From positions 1 through 64,000 of the forward strand of contig NZ_QZCH01000007.1 of the NCBI RefSeq assembly GCF_003596335.1: a stretch of 64,000 bases of DNA, in the 5' to 3' direction. How positions within the stretch are numbered: position 1 is the stretch's first letter; each line of letters opens with the position of its first letter. The notes under the pieces are model-generated. The model was not told the DNA's origin. It saw only the letters and a list, made by a program, of their open reading frames with translations, and ran no database searches. This document shows, piece after piece, positions 26,964 to 37,696 of the stretch. Both the position numbers and the translations under genes were made by a program. This stretch comes from Motilimonas pumila. Lineage in GTDB: Bacteria > Pseudomonadota > Gammaproteobacteria > Enterobacterales > CBDFNC01.

Positions 26964-27025
26964 ATTCCACGGAAGGAATGAACTTTGTATCACAACCCCA
27001 CTCACGATGGATTATGAGTGGTTGT
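26964..27025 (+). promoter_or_regulatory. rpsA 5' leader hairpins (S1 autoregulation type)
   Basis: Two stem-loops precede rpsA. One is ATTCC-ACGGAA-GGAAT (26964-26979). The other is a longer one with ACAACCCCACTCA pairing TGAGTGGTTGT (26992-27025, two-base bulge). Both loops contain GGA. There is no good Shine-Dalgarno before ATG 27050. In E. coli, similar GGA-loop hairpins and a weak ribosome site mediate S1 autocontrol. Confidence 0.6.
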
Positions 27026-27049
27026 AATTAACTTAAAGTGTTAAATAAC

Positions 27050-28726
27050 ATGACTGAATCTTTTGCTCAACTCTTTGAAGAGTCTCTAAACGAAATCGAA
27101 ACGCGCCCAGGTGCGATCATCAAAGGTACTATCGTTGCTATCGAAAACGGTATCGTACTAGTAGACGCAGGCCTTAAGTCTGAATCTCCTATCTCTGTTG
27201 ACCAGTTCAAAAATGCTTCTGGCGAACTAGAAGTTAGCGTAGGCGACGAAGTAGACGTAGCCCTAGACGCAACGGATGATGGTTTCGGTGAAACTCAGCT
27301 ATCTCGTGAGAAAGCGAAACGCCATGAAGCGTGGATCGTTCTTGAGAAAGCTTACGAAGAGCAAGAAACTGTTATTGGTGTTATCAATGGTAAAGTTAAA
27401 GGCGGTTTCACTGTTGAACTAAACGGTATCCGTGCTTTCCTACCTGGTTCTCTAGTAGACGTGCGCCCAGTTCGCGACACTGCTCACCTAGAGTACAAAG
27501 ATCTAGAATTTAAAGTTATCAAGCTAGATCAAAAACGCAACAACGTTGTTGTTTCTCGCCGTGCAGTTATCGAAACTGAAAACAGCGCAGAGCGTGACGA
27601 ACTTCTTGAGAACCTACAAGAAGGTCAATCAGTTAAAGGTATCGTTAAGAACCTTACTGATTACGGTGCGTTCGTTGATCTTGGTGGTGTTGACGGTCTT
27701 CTTCACATCACTGATATGGCTTGGAAACGCGTTAAGCACCCAAGTGAAATCGTTAACGTTGGTGACGAAATCAACGTTAAAGTGCTTAAGTTTGACCGTG
27801 ACCGCACTCGTGTATCACTAGGTCTTAAGCAACTAGGCGAAGATCCATGGGTAGCAATCGCTAACCGTTACCCAGAAAGCACTAAGCTTACTGGTCGTGT
27901 AACTAACCTAACTGATTACGGCTGTTTCGTAGAAATCGAAGAAGGCGTTGAAGGTCTAGTACACGTTAGCGAAATGGATTGGACTAACAAGAACATCCAC
28001 CCATCTAAAGTGGTTAACGTTGGTGACAGCGTTGAAGTTATGGTTCTTGATATCGACGAAGAACGTCGTCGTATCTCTCTAGGTCTTAAGCAATGTATTG
28101 CTAACCCTTGGGAATCATTTGCGGGTACTCACAACAAAGGCGATCGCGTTAGCGGTAAGATCAAGTCTATCACTGACTTTGGTATCTTCATTGGTCTTGA
28201 CGGTGGTATCGACGGTCTTGTTCACCTATCTGACATCAGCTGGAACGTGGCTGGCGAAGAAGCCGTTCGCGACTTCAAGAAAGGCGACGAAATCGAAGCT
28301 GTTGTACTACAAGTTGACCCAGAGCGTGAGCGTATCAGCCTAGGCGTTAAGCAAATTGCTGAAGATCCGTTCAACAACTACCTAGCTGATAAGAAGAAAG
28401 GTACTGTTGTTGTAGGTAAAGTTCTTGAAGTTGACGCAAAAGGCGCAACAATTGAGCTAGCTGAAGGCGTTGAAGGTTACATCCGTGTAGCTGACATCTC
28501 TCGTGACCGCGTTGAAGATGCAACAACTATCGTTGCAGTTGGCGATGAGCTAGAGTCTAAGTTTGTAGGTGTTGACCGTAAGAACCGTGTTGTTAGCCTA
28601 TCTGTTCGTGCTAAAGATGAAGCTGAAGAAAAAGCAGCTATCGAAGGTCTGAACAAGCAGCAGCAAGATGACGGTGCATTCAGCAACGCAATGGCTGAAG
28701 CTTTCAAAGCAGCTAAAAACGACTAA
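27050..28726 (+). CDS. rpsA: 30S ribosomal protein S1
   Basis: The product is 558 residues from the ATG giving [13 protein letters not shown]. Six S1 RNA-binding repeats are visible, with recurring text such as [39 protein letters not shown] and [20 protein letters not shown], each ending in VSLGLKQ or ISLGLKQ. It binds mRNA and delivers it to the ribosome. Codon use is strongly biased, as expected for a very highly expressed gene. Expression is probably autoregulated through the leader hairpins. Confidence 0.98.
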   Translation: MTESFAQLFEESLNEIETRPGAIIKGTIVAIENGIVLVDAGLKSESPISVDQFKNASGELEVSVGDEVDVALDATDDGFGETQLSREKAKRHEAWIVLEKAYEEQETVIGVINGKVKGGFTVELNGIRAFLPGSLVDVRPVRDTAHLEYKDLEFKVIKLDQKRNNVVVSRRAVIETENSAERDELLENLQEGQSVKGIVKNLTDYGAFVDLGGVDGLLHITDMAWKRVKHPSEIVNVGDEINVKVLKFDRDRTRVSLGLKQLGEDPWVAIANRYPESTKLTGRVTNLTDYGCFVEIEEGVEGLVHVSEMDWTNKNIHPSKVVNVGDSVEVMVLDIDEERRRISLGLKQCIANPWESFAGTHNKGDRVSGKIKSITDFGIFIGLDGGIDGLVHLSDISWNVAGEEAVRDFKKGDEIEAVVLQVDPERERISLGVKQIAEDPFNNYLADKKKGTVVVGKVLEVDAKGATIELAEGVEGYIRVADISRDRVEDATTIVAVGDELESKFVGVDRKNRVVSLSVRAKDEAEEKAAIEGLNKQQQDDGAFSNAMAEAFKAAKND

Positions 28727-28835
28727 TTACAAACTTCAAAAGCAATATTTTATCAATACTGCGATTGAAAATTTGTAAACTGAGCTACATAGAGTAAACT
28801 GAAAATTAGTTGCTTGTTAGGTAGTTACAGTATCT

Positions 28836-28860
28836 AAAGAGGGGCTTGCCCCTCTTTATT
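28836..28860 (+). terminator. rpsA terminator
   Basis: AAAGAGGGGC-TT-GCCCCTCTTT is a 10-bp perfect stem followed by ATTGTTTTT. Confidence 0.88.
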
Positions 28861-28905
28861 GTTTTTAGGCAACTGGAAAAGTCATAAACTTAAATGGGAG
28901 AACCT

Positions 28906-29196
28906 ATGACCAAGTCAGATCTCATTGAACGACTCACCAGTACTCATTTGCAGCTTTCAGCAAAAGAAGTTGAACTAGCGATTAAAGAAATCCTAGAGCA
29001 AATGGCGGATACGCTCGCCAGTGGCGAACGCATTGAGATCCGCGGTTTTGGTAGTTTTTCATTACACTATCGTGCTCCGCGTGTAGGACGTAATCCGAAG
29101 ACCGGTGATAAAGTTGAATTAGACGGTAAATATGTACCGCACTTTAAGCCTGGTAAGGAATTGAGAGAGCGCGTCAATTTAAGCATTGCATCTTAA
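28906..29196 (+). CDS. ihfB: Integration host factor subunit beta
   Basis: The product is 96 residues from ATG 28906, with GGGAG five bases upstream. It starts [10 protein letters not shown] and has the bacterial histone-like signature [20 protein letters not shown] with the arm [21 protein letters not shown]. It forms the DNA-bending heterodimer with IhfA. Its place after rpsA is standard. Confidence 0.97.
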   Translation: MTKSDLIERLTSTHLQLSAKEVELAIKEILEQMADTLASGERIEIRGFGSFSLHYRAPRVGRNPKTGDKVELDGKYVPHFKPGKELRERVNLSIAS

Positions 29197-29212
29197 TGAT
29201 GCGTGCAAATAT

Positions 29213-29237
29213 AAAAACGGCCATGTGCCGTTTTTTT
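29213..29237 (+). terminator. ihfB terminator
   Basis: AAAAACGGC-CATGT-GCCGTTTTTTT is a compact hairpin with a long T tract, 17 bases after the stop. Confidence 0.85.
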
Positions 29238-29325
29238 ATTGCCTTTGGCATAGGATGATATGTCTATCTGTTGTACCCTATGTGTATAATTAGTTGATAG
29301 ATTTTCCAGTGACTTAGGAGGCTAT

Positions 29326-29613
29326 GTGAAGGCATTTTTAATTGCAGTTGTGGTATTTTTATTTTTCGCCGTTGCGGTGTTTCTCGGCTTAAAAAATGAA
29401 GCCTTGGTGAATTTTAATTATTTGATCGCACAAACTGACATTCGTTTATCCACCTTGTTAGCCATCGTATTTGGCATCGCTTTTACCTTAGGTGCGATTA
29501 TCAGCAGTGGCCTCTACATGAAGGTTAAACTGGCTAACGGCCGGCTGCAAAAGAAAATCAAACGTCAGAATAAAGAGCTGGATGAGCTAAGGACATTACC
29601 GTTAAAGGACTAA
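29326..29613 (+). CDS. lapA: Lipopolysaccharide assembly protein A
   Basis: The product is 95 residues with a GTG start preceded by AGGAGG. Two membrane segments (residues ~3-22 and ~43-66) flank a short loop with NEALVNFNYLIAQTDI, the DUF1049 pattern. A charged coiled C-terminus follows. LapA works with LapB to control LpxC proteolysis and LPS synthesis. The next gene is lapB, 7 bases on. Confidence 0.93.
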   Translation: MKAFLIAVVVFLFFAVAVFLGLKNEALVNFNYLIAQTDIRLSTLLAIVFGIAFTLGAIISSGLYMKVKLANGRLQKKIKRQNKELDELRTLPLKD

Positions 29614-29620
29614 TGTTGCC

Positions 29621-30790
29621 ATGCTAGAGCTGCTCTTTTTGTTGTTACCCATTGCCGCCGGCTATGGCTGGTATATGGGCCGCAGAGGCTTGCATCAAAC
29701 CCGGCAAAAAGATTCCAACAAATTGAGCCGTGATTATGTCACCGGCTTGAATTTTCTGTTAAGTGATGAGCCTGATAAAGCGGTAGATTTATTTATCGAT
29801 TTGTTAGAAGTTGACAGTGAAACCATAGAAACCCATCTGGCTTTAGGCAATCTTTTTCGACAACGCGGTGAAGTTGACCGTGCCATTCGTATACACCAAA
29901 ACCTGATTGCCCGTCCTACCTTAACCGCAGAGCAAAAGCATTTAGCCATGCTGCAATTAGCTAAAGACTTTACCGCTGCGGGGCTAATTGATCGCAGTGA
30001 AGAAATTTATTTACAACTGGTGTCGGAGCCTGAATATAAGGTGACCGCATTGCAGCAGTTACTTGCAATTTATCAGCAAACTAAAGATTGGCAACGTGCA
30101 ATAAAAATCGCCGAGCAGCTAAAACATGCACAGCAGCCAACCGCCGTTAAAGATATCGCACATTTCTATTGCGAAATGGCCAATGAGGCCCACCTAGCAA
30201 AACAAGATAAACAAGCCATTAACTATTGTAAAAAAGCCTTAACAGTCGATCCTGATTGTGTCCGTGCCAGCATTGGTTTAGCTGATTTATACATCGCGAA
30301 ACAAGATTACAAAGCTGCGATCAGGCAACTTGAGAATGTAGTGAAACAAGACGTTGATTTTGTTACCGAGGTTTTGACCCGATTAGAGCAATGTTTTAGC
30401 GAACAAAAAGACCCACACGCTTTTTTACATTGGCTGGATCATGCCTGGAGCCAAGGTGCGGGTGCTTCTGTGGGACTCAAATTAGCAGAATACTTGGCAC
30501 AATCTCAAGGCATTGAGCAAGGTGAGTCGCTCGTTGCTAAACAGTTACAGAAAAACCCTACGATGAAAGGTTTTTACCAGCTAATGGTGTACCATTTAGA
30601 GTTGGCAGAAGAGGGCAGGGCGAAAACCAGTTTAGACAGTTTACGTAAATTGGTGCGCGAGCAATTGAAAATTAGCCCCAACTTTCGTTGTAGAAAATGT
30701 GGATTTGCGACAAAATCCATATATTGGCAGTGCCCATCGTGTAAAAGCTGGGGCACGGTAAAACCCATTCGTGGACTAGACGGAGAATAA
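29621..30790 (+). CDS. lapB: Lipopolysaccharide assembly protein B
   Basis: The product is 389 residues. An N-terminal membrane anchor ([20 protein letters not shown]) is followed by about nine TPR repeats starting at [22 protein letters not shown]-terminal rubredoxin-like zinc knuckle reads [22 protein letters not shown]. It acts as adaptor for FtsH-mediated LpxC degradation. Together with lapA and pyrF it forms the conserved unit. Confidence 0.96.
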   Translation: MLELLFLLLPIAAGYGWYMGRRGLHQTRQKDSNKLSRDYVTGLNFLLSDEPDKAVDLFIDLLEVDSETIETHLALGNLFRQRGEVDRAIRIHQNLIARPTLTAEQKHLAMLQLAKDFTAAGLIDRSEEIYLQLVSEPEYKVTALQQLLAIYQQTKDWQRAIKIAEQLKHAQQPTAVKDIAHFYCEMANEAHLAKQDKQAINYCKKALTVDPDCVRASIGLADLYIAKQDYKAAIRQLENVVKQDVDFVTEVLTRLEQCFSEQKDPHAFLHWLDHAWSQGAGASVGLKLAEYLAQSQGIEQGESLVAKQLQKNPTMKGFYQLMVYHLELAEEGRAKTSLDSLRKLVREQLKISPNFRCRKCGFATKSIYWQCPSCKSWGTVKPIRGLDGE

Positions 30791-30801
30791 CAGTAAAGAT
30801 T

Positions 30802-31509
30802 ATGACGACAGCAGTAATAACAGATCCAAAAGTGATCGTAGCGTTGGATTACGCCGATCAACACGCCGCCCTCAATTTTATTGATCAAATAGATCCAGGC
30901 AGCTGTCGCCTTAAGATAGGTAAAGAGATGTTTACCCATTTCGGCCCTGCTTTTGTAAAACAAATTGTCGATAGAAAATTTGATTTATTCCTCGACTTAA
31001 AATTCCATGATATCCCTAACACTGTGGCCAAAGCTGTGGCAGCATCCGCCGATTTAGGCGTCTGGATGGTCAATGTTCATGCCAGTGGCGGTCGCCGTAT
31101 GATGGAAGCGGCAAAAGCTTCTCTCGAGTCTTACGGCAATGACGCTCCACTGTTGATAGCGGTAACGGTTTTGACCAGTATGGAGCAACAAGACTTAGCT
31201 GAAATCGGACTCAATGTGGACCCGCAAACCCATGTTAAACGCTTGGCTCAGTTGACCCAACAAGCTGGCCTTGATGGTGTGGTATGCTCAGCACATGAAG
31301 CCGCAACTCTGACGCAACAATTAGGCAGTGAGTTTAAGTTAATCACTCCTGGTATTCGCCCTGCGGGCAGCGATGCTGGCGATCAACGCCGTATTATGAC
31401 ACCTGCGCAAGCGGTGGCAGCTGGCAGTGATTATTTAGTCATTGGCAGGCCTATCACTCAAGCTGAAGATCCCGCTAAAGTTCTCTCTCAAATTAACCTT
31501 ACAATATAA
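30802..31509 (+). CDS. pyrF: Orotidine 5'-phosphate decarboxylase
   Basis: The product is 235 residues. The catalytic DxKxxD array is [16 protein letters not shown], with VIVALDYAD at the start, LKIGKEMF, and [21 protein letters not shown] at the phosphate site. It makes UMP in pyrimidine synthesis. It lies 11 bases after lapB and ends with a terminator. Confidence 0.97.
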   Translation: MTTAVITDPKVIVALDYADQHAALNFIDQIDPGSCRLKIGKEMFTHFGPAFVKQIVDRKFDLFLDLKFHDIPNTVAKAVAASADLGVWMVNVHASGGRRMMEAAKASLESYGNDAPLLIAVTVLTSMEQQDLAEIGLNVDPQTHVKRLAQLTQQAGLDGVVCSAHEAATLTQQLGSEFKLITPGIRPAGSDAGDQRRIMTPAQAVAAGSDYLVIGRPITQAEDPAKVLSQINLTI

Positions 31510-31526
31510 TAATCCTCTAAATCAGT

Positions 31527-31563
31527 GCCTTGAGAGCCTTGCCTCCAATCTCAAGGCTTTTTT
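31527..31563 (+). terminator. pyrF terminator
   Basis: GCCTTGAGA (31527-31535) pairs with TCTCAAGGC (31549-31557), followed by TTTTTT. Confidence 0.82.
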
Positions 31564-31865
31564 ATAAATCCGCCATATGTATGATTTTTATCAAAAAGTC
31601 ATCCGAAATTCTCATATCAAATCATTAATTAATCAGTTTTACATCACATTACCATGAAGTTTAATGGATTGAATCGATATCTATCGATTATCCTTACAAC
31701 TGTAATATTTCTGAAATGAATAAGAATTTCACTTTTTAGATTCGCTAGTTATTGCTACTCATAGCAAAAGGACTAACAAGCTTTCTAACCAATGAGTGAA
31801 AAACTTAACAACAGTATTTTGCATGGATGCGCTTTTGATACCCGCTTAGGGTTTAAAGGATCAAT
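31564..31865. promoter_or_regulatory. Upstream region of the minor pilin operon
   Basis: These 302 AT-rich bases contain no coding frame of note. They must hold the promoter of the pilV-W-X-Y1-E unit, but I cannot choose one with confidence. Confidence 0.35.
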
Positions 31866-32441
31866 GTGCGTATAACAACTTCGATGATTAAAAAAGTACC
31901 TACTAGTCGTGGCTTTTGTCTACTAGAAGTACTTGTGACTACATTTATAGTTGCTTCTGCTCTCGTGGGCTTAATGGCTATGCAGGGAGTGATAAAAAAA
32001 TCCACCTATGCCAGTAAACAGAGAACACAAGCTACCTTTATTGCTCAAAGCATTATGGAAAGCTTAAAGATAAACCGAAGTGTGCTCAAAAATGCTGCCA
32101 ACCTAGATTTATTAAAAAGCATATCTCAAAGTGCCGGTAGCCTTTCTGAACCAACTTGCTCAAGTTGCTCCCCTCAACAACGCTTAGAAGCAGATATTGT
32201 TAAGTGGCAACACCATTTAACTGGCTCAAATGTAAAAAGAAGCGCAAAAGCCATCGCCGGTTTAAGTAAAGCTGACGCCTGTATTACTCATGACCTTGCA
32301 ACGGGCAATACGATGATTGTGGTCAGTTGGCATGATAGAACTGAGTCGAAGGATGCACGCACAGCTTCGGGAAGTGAGTGCGGTACTGACAATGTCTCTC
32401 GGCGCCAACTCGTGCTAAAAAGCACCATTCTACAGGCATAA
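31866..32441 (+). CDS. pilV: Type IV pilus minor pilin PilV-like
   Basis: The product is 191 residues. GTG 31866 is preceded by AAAGGA six bases upstream; ATG 31884 would give a shorter leader. The prepilin site is SRG|FCLLEVLVT, with Glu at +5, followed by a hydrophobic helix (LVTTFIVASALVGLMAMQGV). A later CSSCSP motif could form a disulfide. Minor pilins of this type prime pilus assembly with PilW, PilX, PilE and PilY1. It is the first gene of the operon, with pilW two bases downstream. Confidence 0.85.
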   Translation: MRITTSMIKKVPTSRGFCLLEVLVTTFIVASALVGLMAMQGVIKKSTYASKQRTQATFIAQSIMESLKINRSVLKNAANLDLLKSISQSAGSLSEPTCSSCSPQQRLEADIVKWQHHLTGSNVKRSAKAIAGLSKADACITHDLATGNTMIVVSWHDRTESKDARTASGSECGTDNVSRRQLVLKSTILQA

Positions 32442-32443
32442 AG

Positions 32444-33436
32444 ATGAAGAGTTCTAAATTCCAACAGGGCTTCAATCTCATCGAGTGGATGGTAACTATT
32501 GCGATTGCTTTGTTTATTATCGCTGGTATGACCTCATTTTTTGTGGCAAGTAGAACGTCAAATATTGCCACAAACGAATCCGCTGAGTTACAAGAAACGG
32601 GCCGCATCGCTTTACAGTTATTAAGTCAAGATCTACGCCAAGTTGGTTTTTGGGGCTTTTCCACTCGTCATATTTTGACAAACCAATTATCCGTCAAAAA
32701 CCAACAGGTGAGATCTCCTGCCTCCATTCCGAATAATCGAGACTGTATCGATGTTAATGGGGTTGGGAGCTTTCCAAAAGATGACATCAGAATGAATGAT
32801 ATCTGGAGCTTTGAGGTCAATACCCCCCTGCAAATGGGGTGCATAGATGACCAGGATAGCAGCACTAAGTTGGCACAAGAAACAGATGCTATTGCAATTA
32901 GAAGAGCAAGAGGCCAACAGGCTTTAGCCCCTTTGACTCCGCAATATCATATTGCTTTAACAGGCTCAGAAGCTTATATCTTTGCGGCGCCCACAGAAGT
33001 GCTTCCCATTAAGCCTCAGTGGCAAGGGGCTCATGTTTATCAATACATTCACAATGTTTATTACATCGATTATGACGTCGCCAGCAACGTGCCTAGGTTG
33101 CGACGTAAAATGCTAAATATTGATGCCGGGAATGTTGGCGAGATGAAACTACAACCTCCTTTACTCGAAGGGGTTGAAAACATGCAAATTGAATACATAG
33201 TCCGAGACAGTAATGGTCATACATCGTATTCAGAATTTGTTGCGGGAAGTAATCTTGAAAACGTGATTGGCGCAAGAGTTTGGGTGCTAATTCGAGCGGA
33301 GCAGCCGAAAAAAAGCCCAGGTGAGAAAGATATCAGCTACCAAATGGCGGGGAAACAAATCACGTTAAAAGATGATTATCGCCGTTTGTTGATGTCAACC
33401 GTTGTGAGTTTTAGTAATCCCATATGGTTAGGGTAA
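32444..33436 (+). CDS. pilW: Type IV pilus minor pilin PilW
   Basis: The product is 330 residues. The prepilin leader QQG|FNLIEWMVTIAIALFIIA is followed by ESAELQETGRIALQLLSQDLRQVGFWG, the family's conserved region after the helix. The large C-terminal domain has several Cys residues. It is a minor pilin needed for assembly of the tip complex. It sits tightly between pilV and pilX. Confidence 0.93.
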   Translation: MKSSKFQQGFNLIEWMVTIAIALFIIAGMTSFFVASRTSNIATNESAELQETGRIALQLLSQDLRQVGFWGFSTRHILTNQLSVKNQQVRSPASIPNNRDCIDVNGVGSFPKDDIRMNDIWSFEVNTPLQMGCIDDQDSSTKLAQETDAIAIRRARGQQALAPLTPQYHIALTGSEAYIFAAPTEVLPIKPQWQGAHVYQYIHNVYYIDYDVASNVPRLRRKMLNIDAGNVGEMKLQPPLLEGVENMQIEYIVRDSNGHTSYSEFVAGSNLENVIGARVWVLIRAEQPKKSPGEKDISYQMAGKQITLKDDYRRLLMSTVVSFSNPIWLG

Positions 33437-33440
33437 TCAA

Positions 33441-33884
33441 ATGAAGAATCAAACAGGCGCTGCCTTGGTATTAGCAATGTTAATGGTGGCATTGTTGTCA
33501 GGAATGACGGTGATGCAGATGAGAACATCAACGATGGATTTAAAGATGGCTGGGGCTGGCACATTAAAAGTAAATGCAGATGCAATACTTGAAGGTAATG
33601 TAGAACAGTTAATGGCTGTTAAGACCTCTCAGCAACAGTTTTCAGTGATTAAGGCCGGTGAAGCTTATGTCGCACCAAATACTCCTGGGCTTAACATTGA
33701 TGTCAAAGATCCAAAAGAAACCTTGTCTTGTGGGCGTAAAAGGCAAGCCAGTTCAGACAGTGTATTTAGCTGTCGATATATTCATTTGCAATTATCTAGG
33801 GAGTATGGCCGCAAAAAGCAAGCCGGGCGAACGGGAACAAATGCCTTGGGTTTGGGTGTTGAGCAAAGAATTATCAAAACTTAA
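33441..33884 (+). CDS. pilX: Type IV pilus minor pilin PilX
   Basis: The product is 147 residues. MKNQTGAALVLAMLMVALLS is the short leader and N-terminal helix typical of PilX, which has Gly-Ala-Ala at the processing site and lacks Glu5. The following MRTSTMDLKMAGAGTLKVNA is characteristic. It lies four bases after pilW and probably bridges the minor pilins and PilY1. Confidence 0.88.
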   Translation: MKNQTGAALVLAMLMVALLSGMTVMQMRTSTMDLKMAGAGTLKVNADAILEGNVEQLMAVKTSQQQFSVIKAGEAYVAPNTPGLNIDVKDPKETLSCGRKRQASSDSVFSCRYIHLQLSREYGRKKQAGRTGTNALGLGVEQRIIKT

Positions 33885-33928
33885 TAACTAAAAAAATACA
33901 AGTTTAAATACAGATAGGGAAAAGTCTA

Positions 33929-36900
33929 ATGGGATCCTCAAAGCTAACAGCGTTAGTACCTTTGTTTTTTTGTCAGCTTGCTTTTGCAGATGATACTGAG
34001 CTGTACGTAACCGATATTGCGAGTCGCAATAATCTAAAACCTCAAGTGATGATCATTTTTGATACTTCAGGCAGCATGAAAACCAATGAGACGGTATCAA
34101 AAGCAGCGTTTGACCCCAATGAAGATTATGCAAATGGCAATGCACCGACAAAAATATTCTGGGCAAAAGAAGGAGAGGCTGTTCCTTCCTTATCCAGCAC
34201 TCAGTACTTCGATGTCGCGGTCAACTTTTGTAATGCATCAATTAACCCACTATCAAAGACGGGCCGTTACACCGGAAATGTCAGAAGGTGGAACAGTGGT
34301 AACCAACAATGGATGAAGCTTAACGGAACCCAGGGCCGTCATTTTGAATGTAAGGAAGATGTGCTCAATAACGACAGCGCTAATCCCGGTGATGGATACA
34401 ATGACTCTGGCTTTCCTGTAAACAATGAATCAGACCCTTTTAGTAAAGAAAGTAATGGTAACGTTTTTACGGGAGATGACGCGGTTGCGCTTTATACCGC
34501 TAACTATCTTGCTTGGTACGCGAAAGATAACGAAGAAAATAAAAGCCGCTTGTCGATTGCGCAGGAAACAGTCTCCGACTTGGTAGCGTCGACCCCTTCA
34601 GTCAATTTTGGCTTAATGGCGTTTAACTTAAACTACGGTGATACGAGTCAAGATGGCGGTCGAGTCATTACTGCTTTAGGTGATATGGAAGCTGCCGACA
34701 GAGCGGAATATTTAGCTCAAATTGCAAGCTTAAAGGCAAAAGGCAATACACCATTATGCGAGAGCCTTTACGAGGCATATCGATATTTTGGCGGTAAAAA
34801 AGTCCATTTTGGCGATAACGATACAGTGAGTAAGCCTAAACCGGACGATACGGCGTACGATAGCCAAAATCGTTATGTATCGCCTTTTAAAACTTGTCAA
34901 GATAGGGCGTATGTTATTTTAATGACAGACGGTCAGCCGATTGAAGATAGAGCGGCCGACAGTTTAATCTCCTCGTTAACAGGAGAAAGTGCCTCTTCAA
35001 GTTATTTACCAACTTTAGCTGGTTGGTTAAATGGTAAAGATATAAATACAGAAAAAGAGGGCGAGCAAAACCTTACCACCTACACGATTGGTTTTGGTGA
35101 GAATGCTACTTCTAAAGCTGGCTCATTATTACGCAATACCGCCTTAAAAGGTGGGGGGGCATATTTTGCAGCATCAGACTCAAAAGATCTGCAACAAGCT
35201 TTTCAACAAACCATTATCGAAATATTAAATCAAACCTCAAGCTTTAACGCGCCTGCTGTATCTGCGAGTAAGCTGGATAAAACACAACATAATAATTCAA
35301 TCTATTACTCTATGTTCACGCCAAGTAAAAAAGCGGTGTGGAATGGCAATCTAAAGAAACTGAGCATTAATGACCAAGGTATCCTCGTCGATAGAAATCA
35401 GCAACCGGCGATTGACTCCAATGGCCATATCAGTGCTAAAGCTTCTACTTTCTGGAATGGTAAAGAAGATGGCGCTCAGGTTATGTCCGGAGGGGTGGCG
35501 CAAGCACTAGCCAATGCCAAGAGTAGAAAAGTACTGAGTAACTTAGGCGCAAACGGGGCATTAGTAGAGCTGAATATCGATAACCTGTTAACTCATTTTG
35601 AATTGACTAAAAAGACAGAGCTAGCCAGCGAACTGGGATTAACGATTGAAGAACTGCCTAAGGCGGTCTCATGGTTACAAGGCTATGATGTCGATGATTA
35701 TGATGAAGACAACGATCGTAAGGAGTTTCGAAATAATATCTTCTCCGATCCATTACACTCAAAACCTTTACCCATAAATTTGTCCGATAGCACGGACTCA
35801 GATACCCATATTATGGTGGGCACAAACTCTGGTTTCTTGCACTTTTTTACTGATACGGGAGATGATGTATCTGAACAGTGGGCGTTCATTCCTGCAAGTA
35901 AAATAAAGTCAGCGGTGAATTTAAAACGGCAAAAAGACAGCAGTCAGCACCATTACGGTATTGATGGCTCGCCAGTGGTAATGAAGTTGTTTGGAAAAAC
36001 AGGTAACTTACGTAAAGCGATTGCGCTAGTTGGCATGCGCCGAGGTGGCGACGCCTACTTTGCATTTGATATCACTCGTGCAAACTTGCCTAAGCTATTG
36101 TGGCAAATAAATGCCAAATCGAATGGCTTTTCTGAACTAGGTCAAACTTGGTCACAGCCTGTGGCCAGCCAGATTTTACATAATAGTACGGGAGAAGACG
36201 AAGCGAAATCCGTGTTTATTTTTGGCGCGGGCTACGACGATAAGCTTGATACTTGTAAGCGTTCTGAAAGCGAAAATTGTGCGACTGACAAAGGTCGAGC
36301 TATTTACATTGTCGAAGCCGAAACGGGCGATAAAGTTGCTGAGTTTGGGGTAACAAGTTGCCAGAGTACGTCTTGTATCAAGCATGGTATAGCCGCACCA
36401 GTCACGCTCTTAGACAGTAATGAAGATGGCTTCACAGATAGGATATATGCCGTAGACACAGGCGCATCAGTTTGGCGTGTAGATCTCCCAAGCCCTAAAA
36501 AACAAGATTGGAGCATGATTCAACTTGCTGATTTAGCGGAAAATGCGAAAGCGGATGATCGTCGCTTCTTTAACCCTCCGACTGTGGTGCGTACATATCA
36601 CCAAAATGTCGTAAAAGCTGGCACCACCTATGATATTACAGATGTGCCTTTTGATGGAGTTTTAGTCGGAAGCGGAAATAGAGCGGCGCCGGCGACGGAC
36701 AAAACAACGTCTGACCAATTTGTAATGTTGCAAGATAGGTTCATTTTACCTACTCAGTTTGGTTCTGATGGTGTTCAGCCTCCTGAGGTTTTGACCTTAA
36801 ATGACTTATATAACATCACCAATGACCCTGTCGGTAACTTTAAAGGCGGTAATATCTTAGATGTAAAAGCTCAATTAAGTGATAAACGAGGTTGGAAATA

Positions 36901-37303
36901 CAACCTTCTAGCAGCGGGTGAAAAGTCATTAGGCGGTGCTCTAGTCATTGACGGTACGGTTTACTTTACATCTTTTACACCTAGCATCGATGACAGTAAA
37001 GAATGTGGTATCAATGAGTTAGGAACAGGAAAGATGTATGCAGTTAATATCTATGATGGTACGGATACCCACTCATGGCGAAGCCGTGAGATTGGCAGTC
37101 ATGTACCAGATACCTTAGTCGTGCATTCTGGAACCAACGAAGCTGGAGATTCAACTTTACGTATCTTAGGTGCAGGTAAAGGGGAAGCCATTACCATTGA
37201 AGATGTCGCAACTGGAGATCAAAAAACGGTGAACTCAGGGACTCAAACCACCAATGGCTCTATGGCGCCGAGTCGTATTTATAGCTTTTTTGAGGAAATG
37301 TAA
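33929..37303 (+). CDS. pilY1: PilY1-type pilus tip adhesin
   Basis: The product is 1124 residues. A signal peptide ends near AFA (residue 20). A von Willebrand factor A-like domain follows with the MIDAS motif FDTSGSM (residues 44-50), a later TPLCESLYEAYRYF and ILMTDGQPIED. The C-terminal half is the PilY1 beta-propeller. It contains SDPLHSKPLPINL, VGTNSGFLHFF, WAFIPASKI, YGIDGSPVV and a calcium-loop candidate DSNEDGFTD near residue 829. It is exported and caps the pilus, influencing adhesion, retraction and mechanosensing. pilE begins one base after its stop. Confidence 0.93.
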   Translation: MGSSKLTALVPLFFCQLAFADDTELYVTDIASRNNLKPQVMIIFDTSGSMKTNETVSKAAFDPNEDYANGNAPTKIFWAKEGEAVPSLSSTQYFDVAVNFCNASINPLSKTGRYTGNVRRWNSGNQQWMKLNGTQGRHFECKEDVLNNDSANPGDGYNDSGFPVNNESDPFSKESNGNVFTGDDAVALYTANYLAWYAKDNEENKSRLSIAQETVSDLVASTPSVNFGLMAFNLNYGDTSQDGGRVITALGDMEAADRAEYLAQIASLKAKGNTPLCESLYEAYRYFGGKKVHFGDNDTVSKPKPDDTAYDSQNRYVSPFKTCQDRAYVILMTDGQPIEDRAADSLISSLTGESASSSYLPTLAGWLNGKDINTEKEGEQNLTTYTIGFGENATSKAGSLLRNTALKGGGAYFAASDSKDLQQAFQQTIIEILNQTSSFNAPAVSASKLDKTQHNNSIYYSMFTPSKKAVWNGNLKKLSINDQGILVDRNQQPAIDSNGHISAKASTFWNGKEDGAQVMSGGVAQALANAKSRKVLSNLGANGALVELNIDNLLTHFELTKKTELASELGLTIEELPKAVSWLQGYDVDDYDEDNDRKEFRNNIFSDPLHSKPLPINLSDSTDSDTHIMVGTNSGFLHFFTDTGDDVSEQWAFIPASKIKSAVNLKRQKDSSQHHYGIDGSPVVMKLFGKTGNLRKAIALVGMRRGGDAYFAFDITRANLPKLLWQINAKSNGFSELGQTWSQPVASQILHNSTGEDEAKSVFIFGAGYDDKLDTCKRSESENCATDKGRAIYIVEAETGDKVAEFGVTSCQSTSCIKHGIAAPVTLLDSNEDGFTDRIYAVDTGASVWRVDLPSPKKQDWSMIQLADLAENAKADDRRFFNPPTVVRTYHQNVVKAGTTYDITDVPFDGVLVGSGNRAAPATDKTTSDQFVMLQDRFILPTQFGSDGVQPPEVLTLNDLYNITNDPVGNFKGGNILDVKAQLSDKRGWKYNLLAAGEKSLGGALVIDGTVYFTSFTPSIDDSKECGINELGTGKMYAVNIYDGTDTHSWRSREIGSHVPDTLVVHSGTNEAGDSTLRILGAGKGEAITIEDVATGDQKTVNSGTQTTNGSMAPSRIYSFFEEM

Positions 37304-37696
37304 GTGAAAAAGCATACCGGATTTACATTAATTGAAGTAATGATAGTGGTCGCAATCATGGGGATACTTGCTGCTATTGCTTTTCCCTCGTATCAACAGT
37401 TTATGCTAACCAGTAAACGCGTTGAAGGGGCCAAAGCATTGGTTGAAATTGCCAACCTTCAAGAGCAATACTACTTAGACTATAACCGCTTTACGGGCTC
37501 ATTGTCTGACCTTAATTACCCTGAAGAAACAGAAACTAAAAGGTATAAAATATCACTTTCAAGCGTGGATGAAGAAATGGATTTCATTGCGACTGTCACC
37601 GCTCAAAACCAGCAAACCTCAGACAGTCAATGCTTAAGCTTTACGATTGACCAGGATTTAACAAAAGGAGGTAACAATGAATGTTGGCAAAATTAG
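37304..37696 (+). CDS. pilE: Type IV pilin-like protein PilE
   Basis: The product is 130 residues. The prepilin peptidase site is HTG|FTLIEVMIVVAIMGILAAI, with the classic Glu5. The globular part YYLDYNRFTGSLSDLNYP and two C-terminal Cys (SQCLSF, NECWQN) are the minor-pilin PilE form. It follows pilY1 directly and overlaps the next gene by 20 bases. Confidence 0.9.
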   Translation: MKKHTGFTLIEVMIVVAIMGILAAIAFPSYQQFMLTSKRVEGAKALVEIANLQEQYYLDYNRFTGSLSDLNYPEETETKRYKISLSSVDEEMDFIATVTAQNQQTSDSQCLSFTIDQDLTKGGNNECWQN

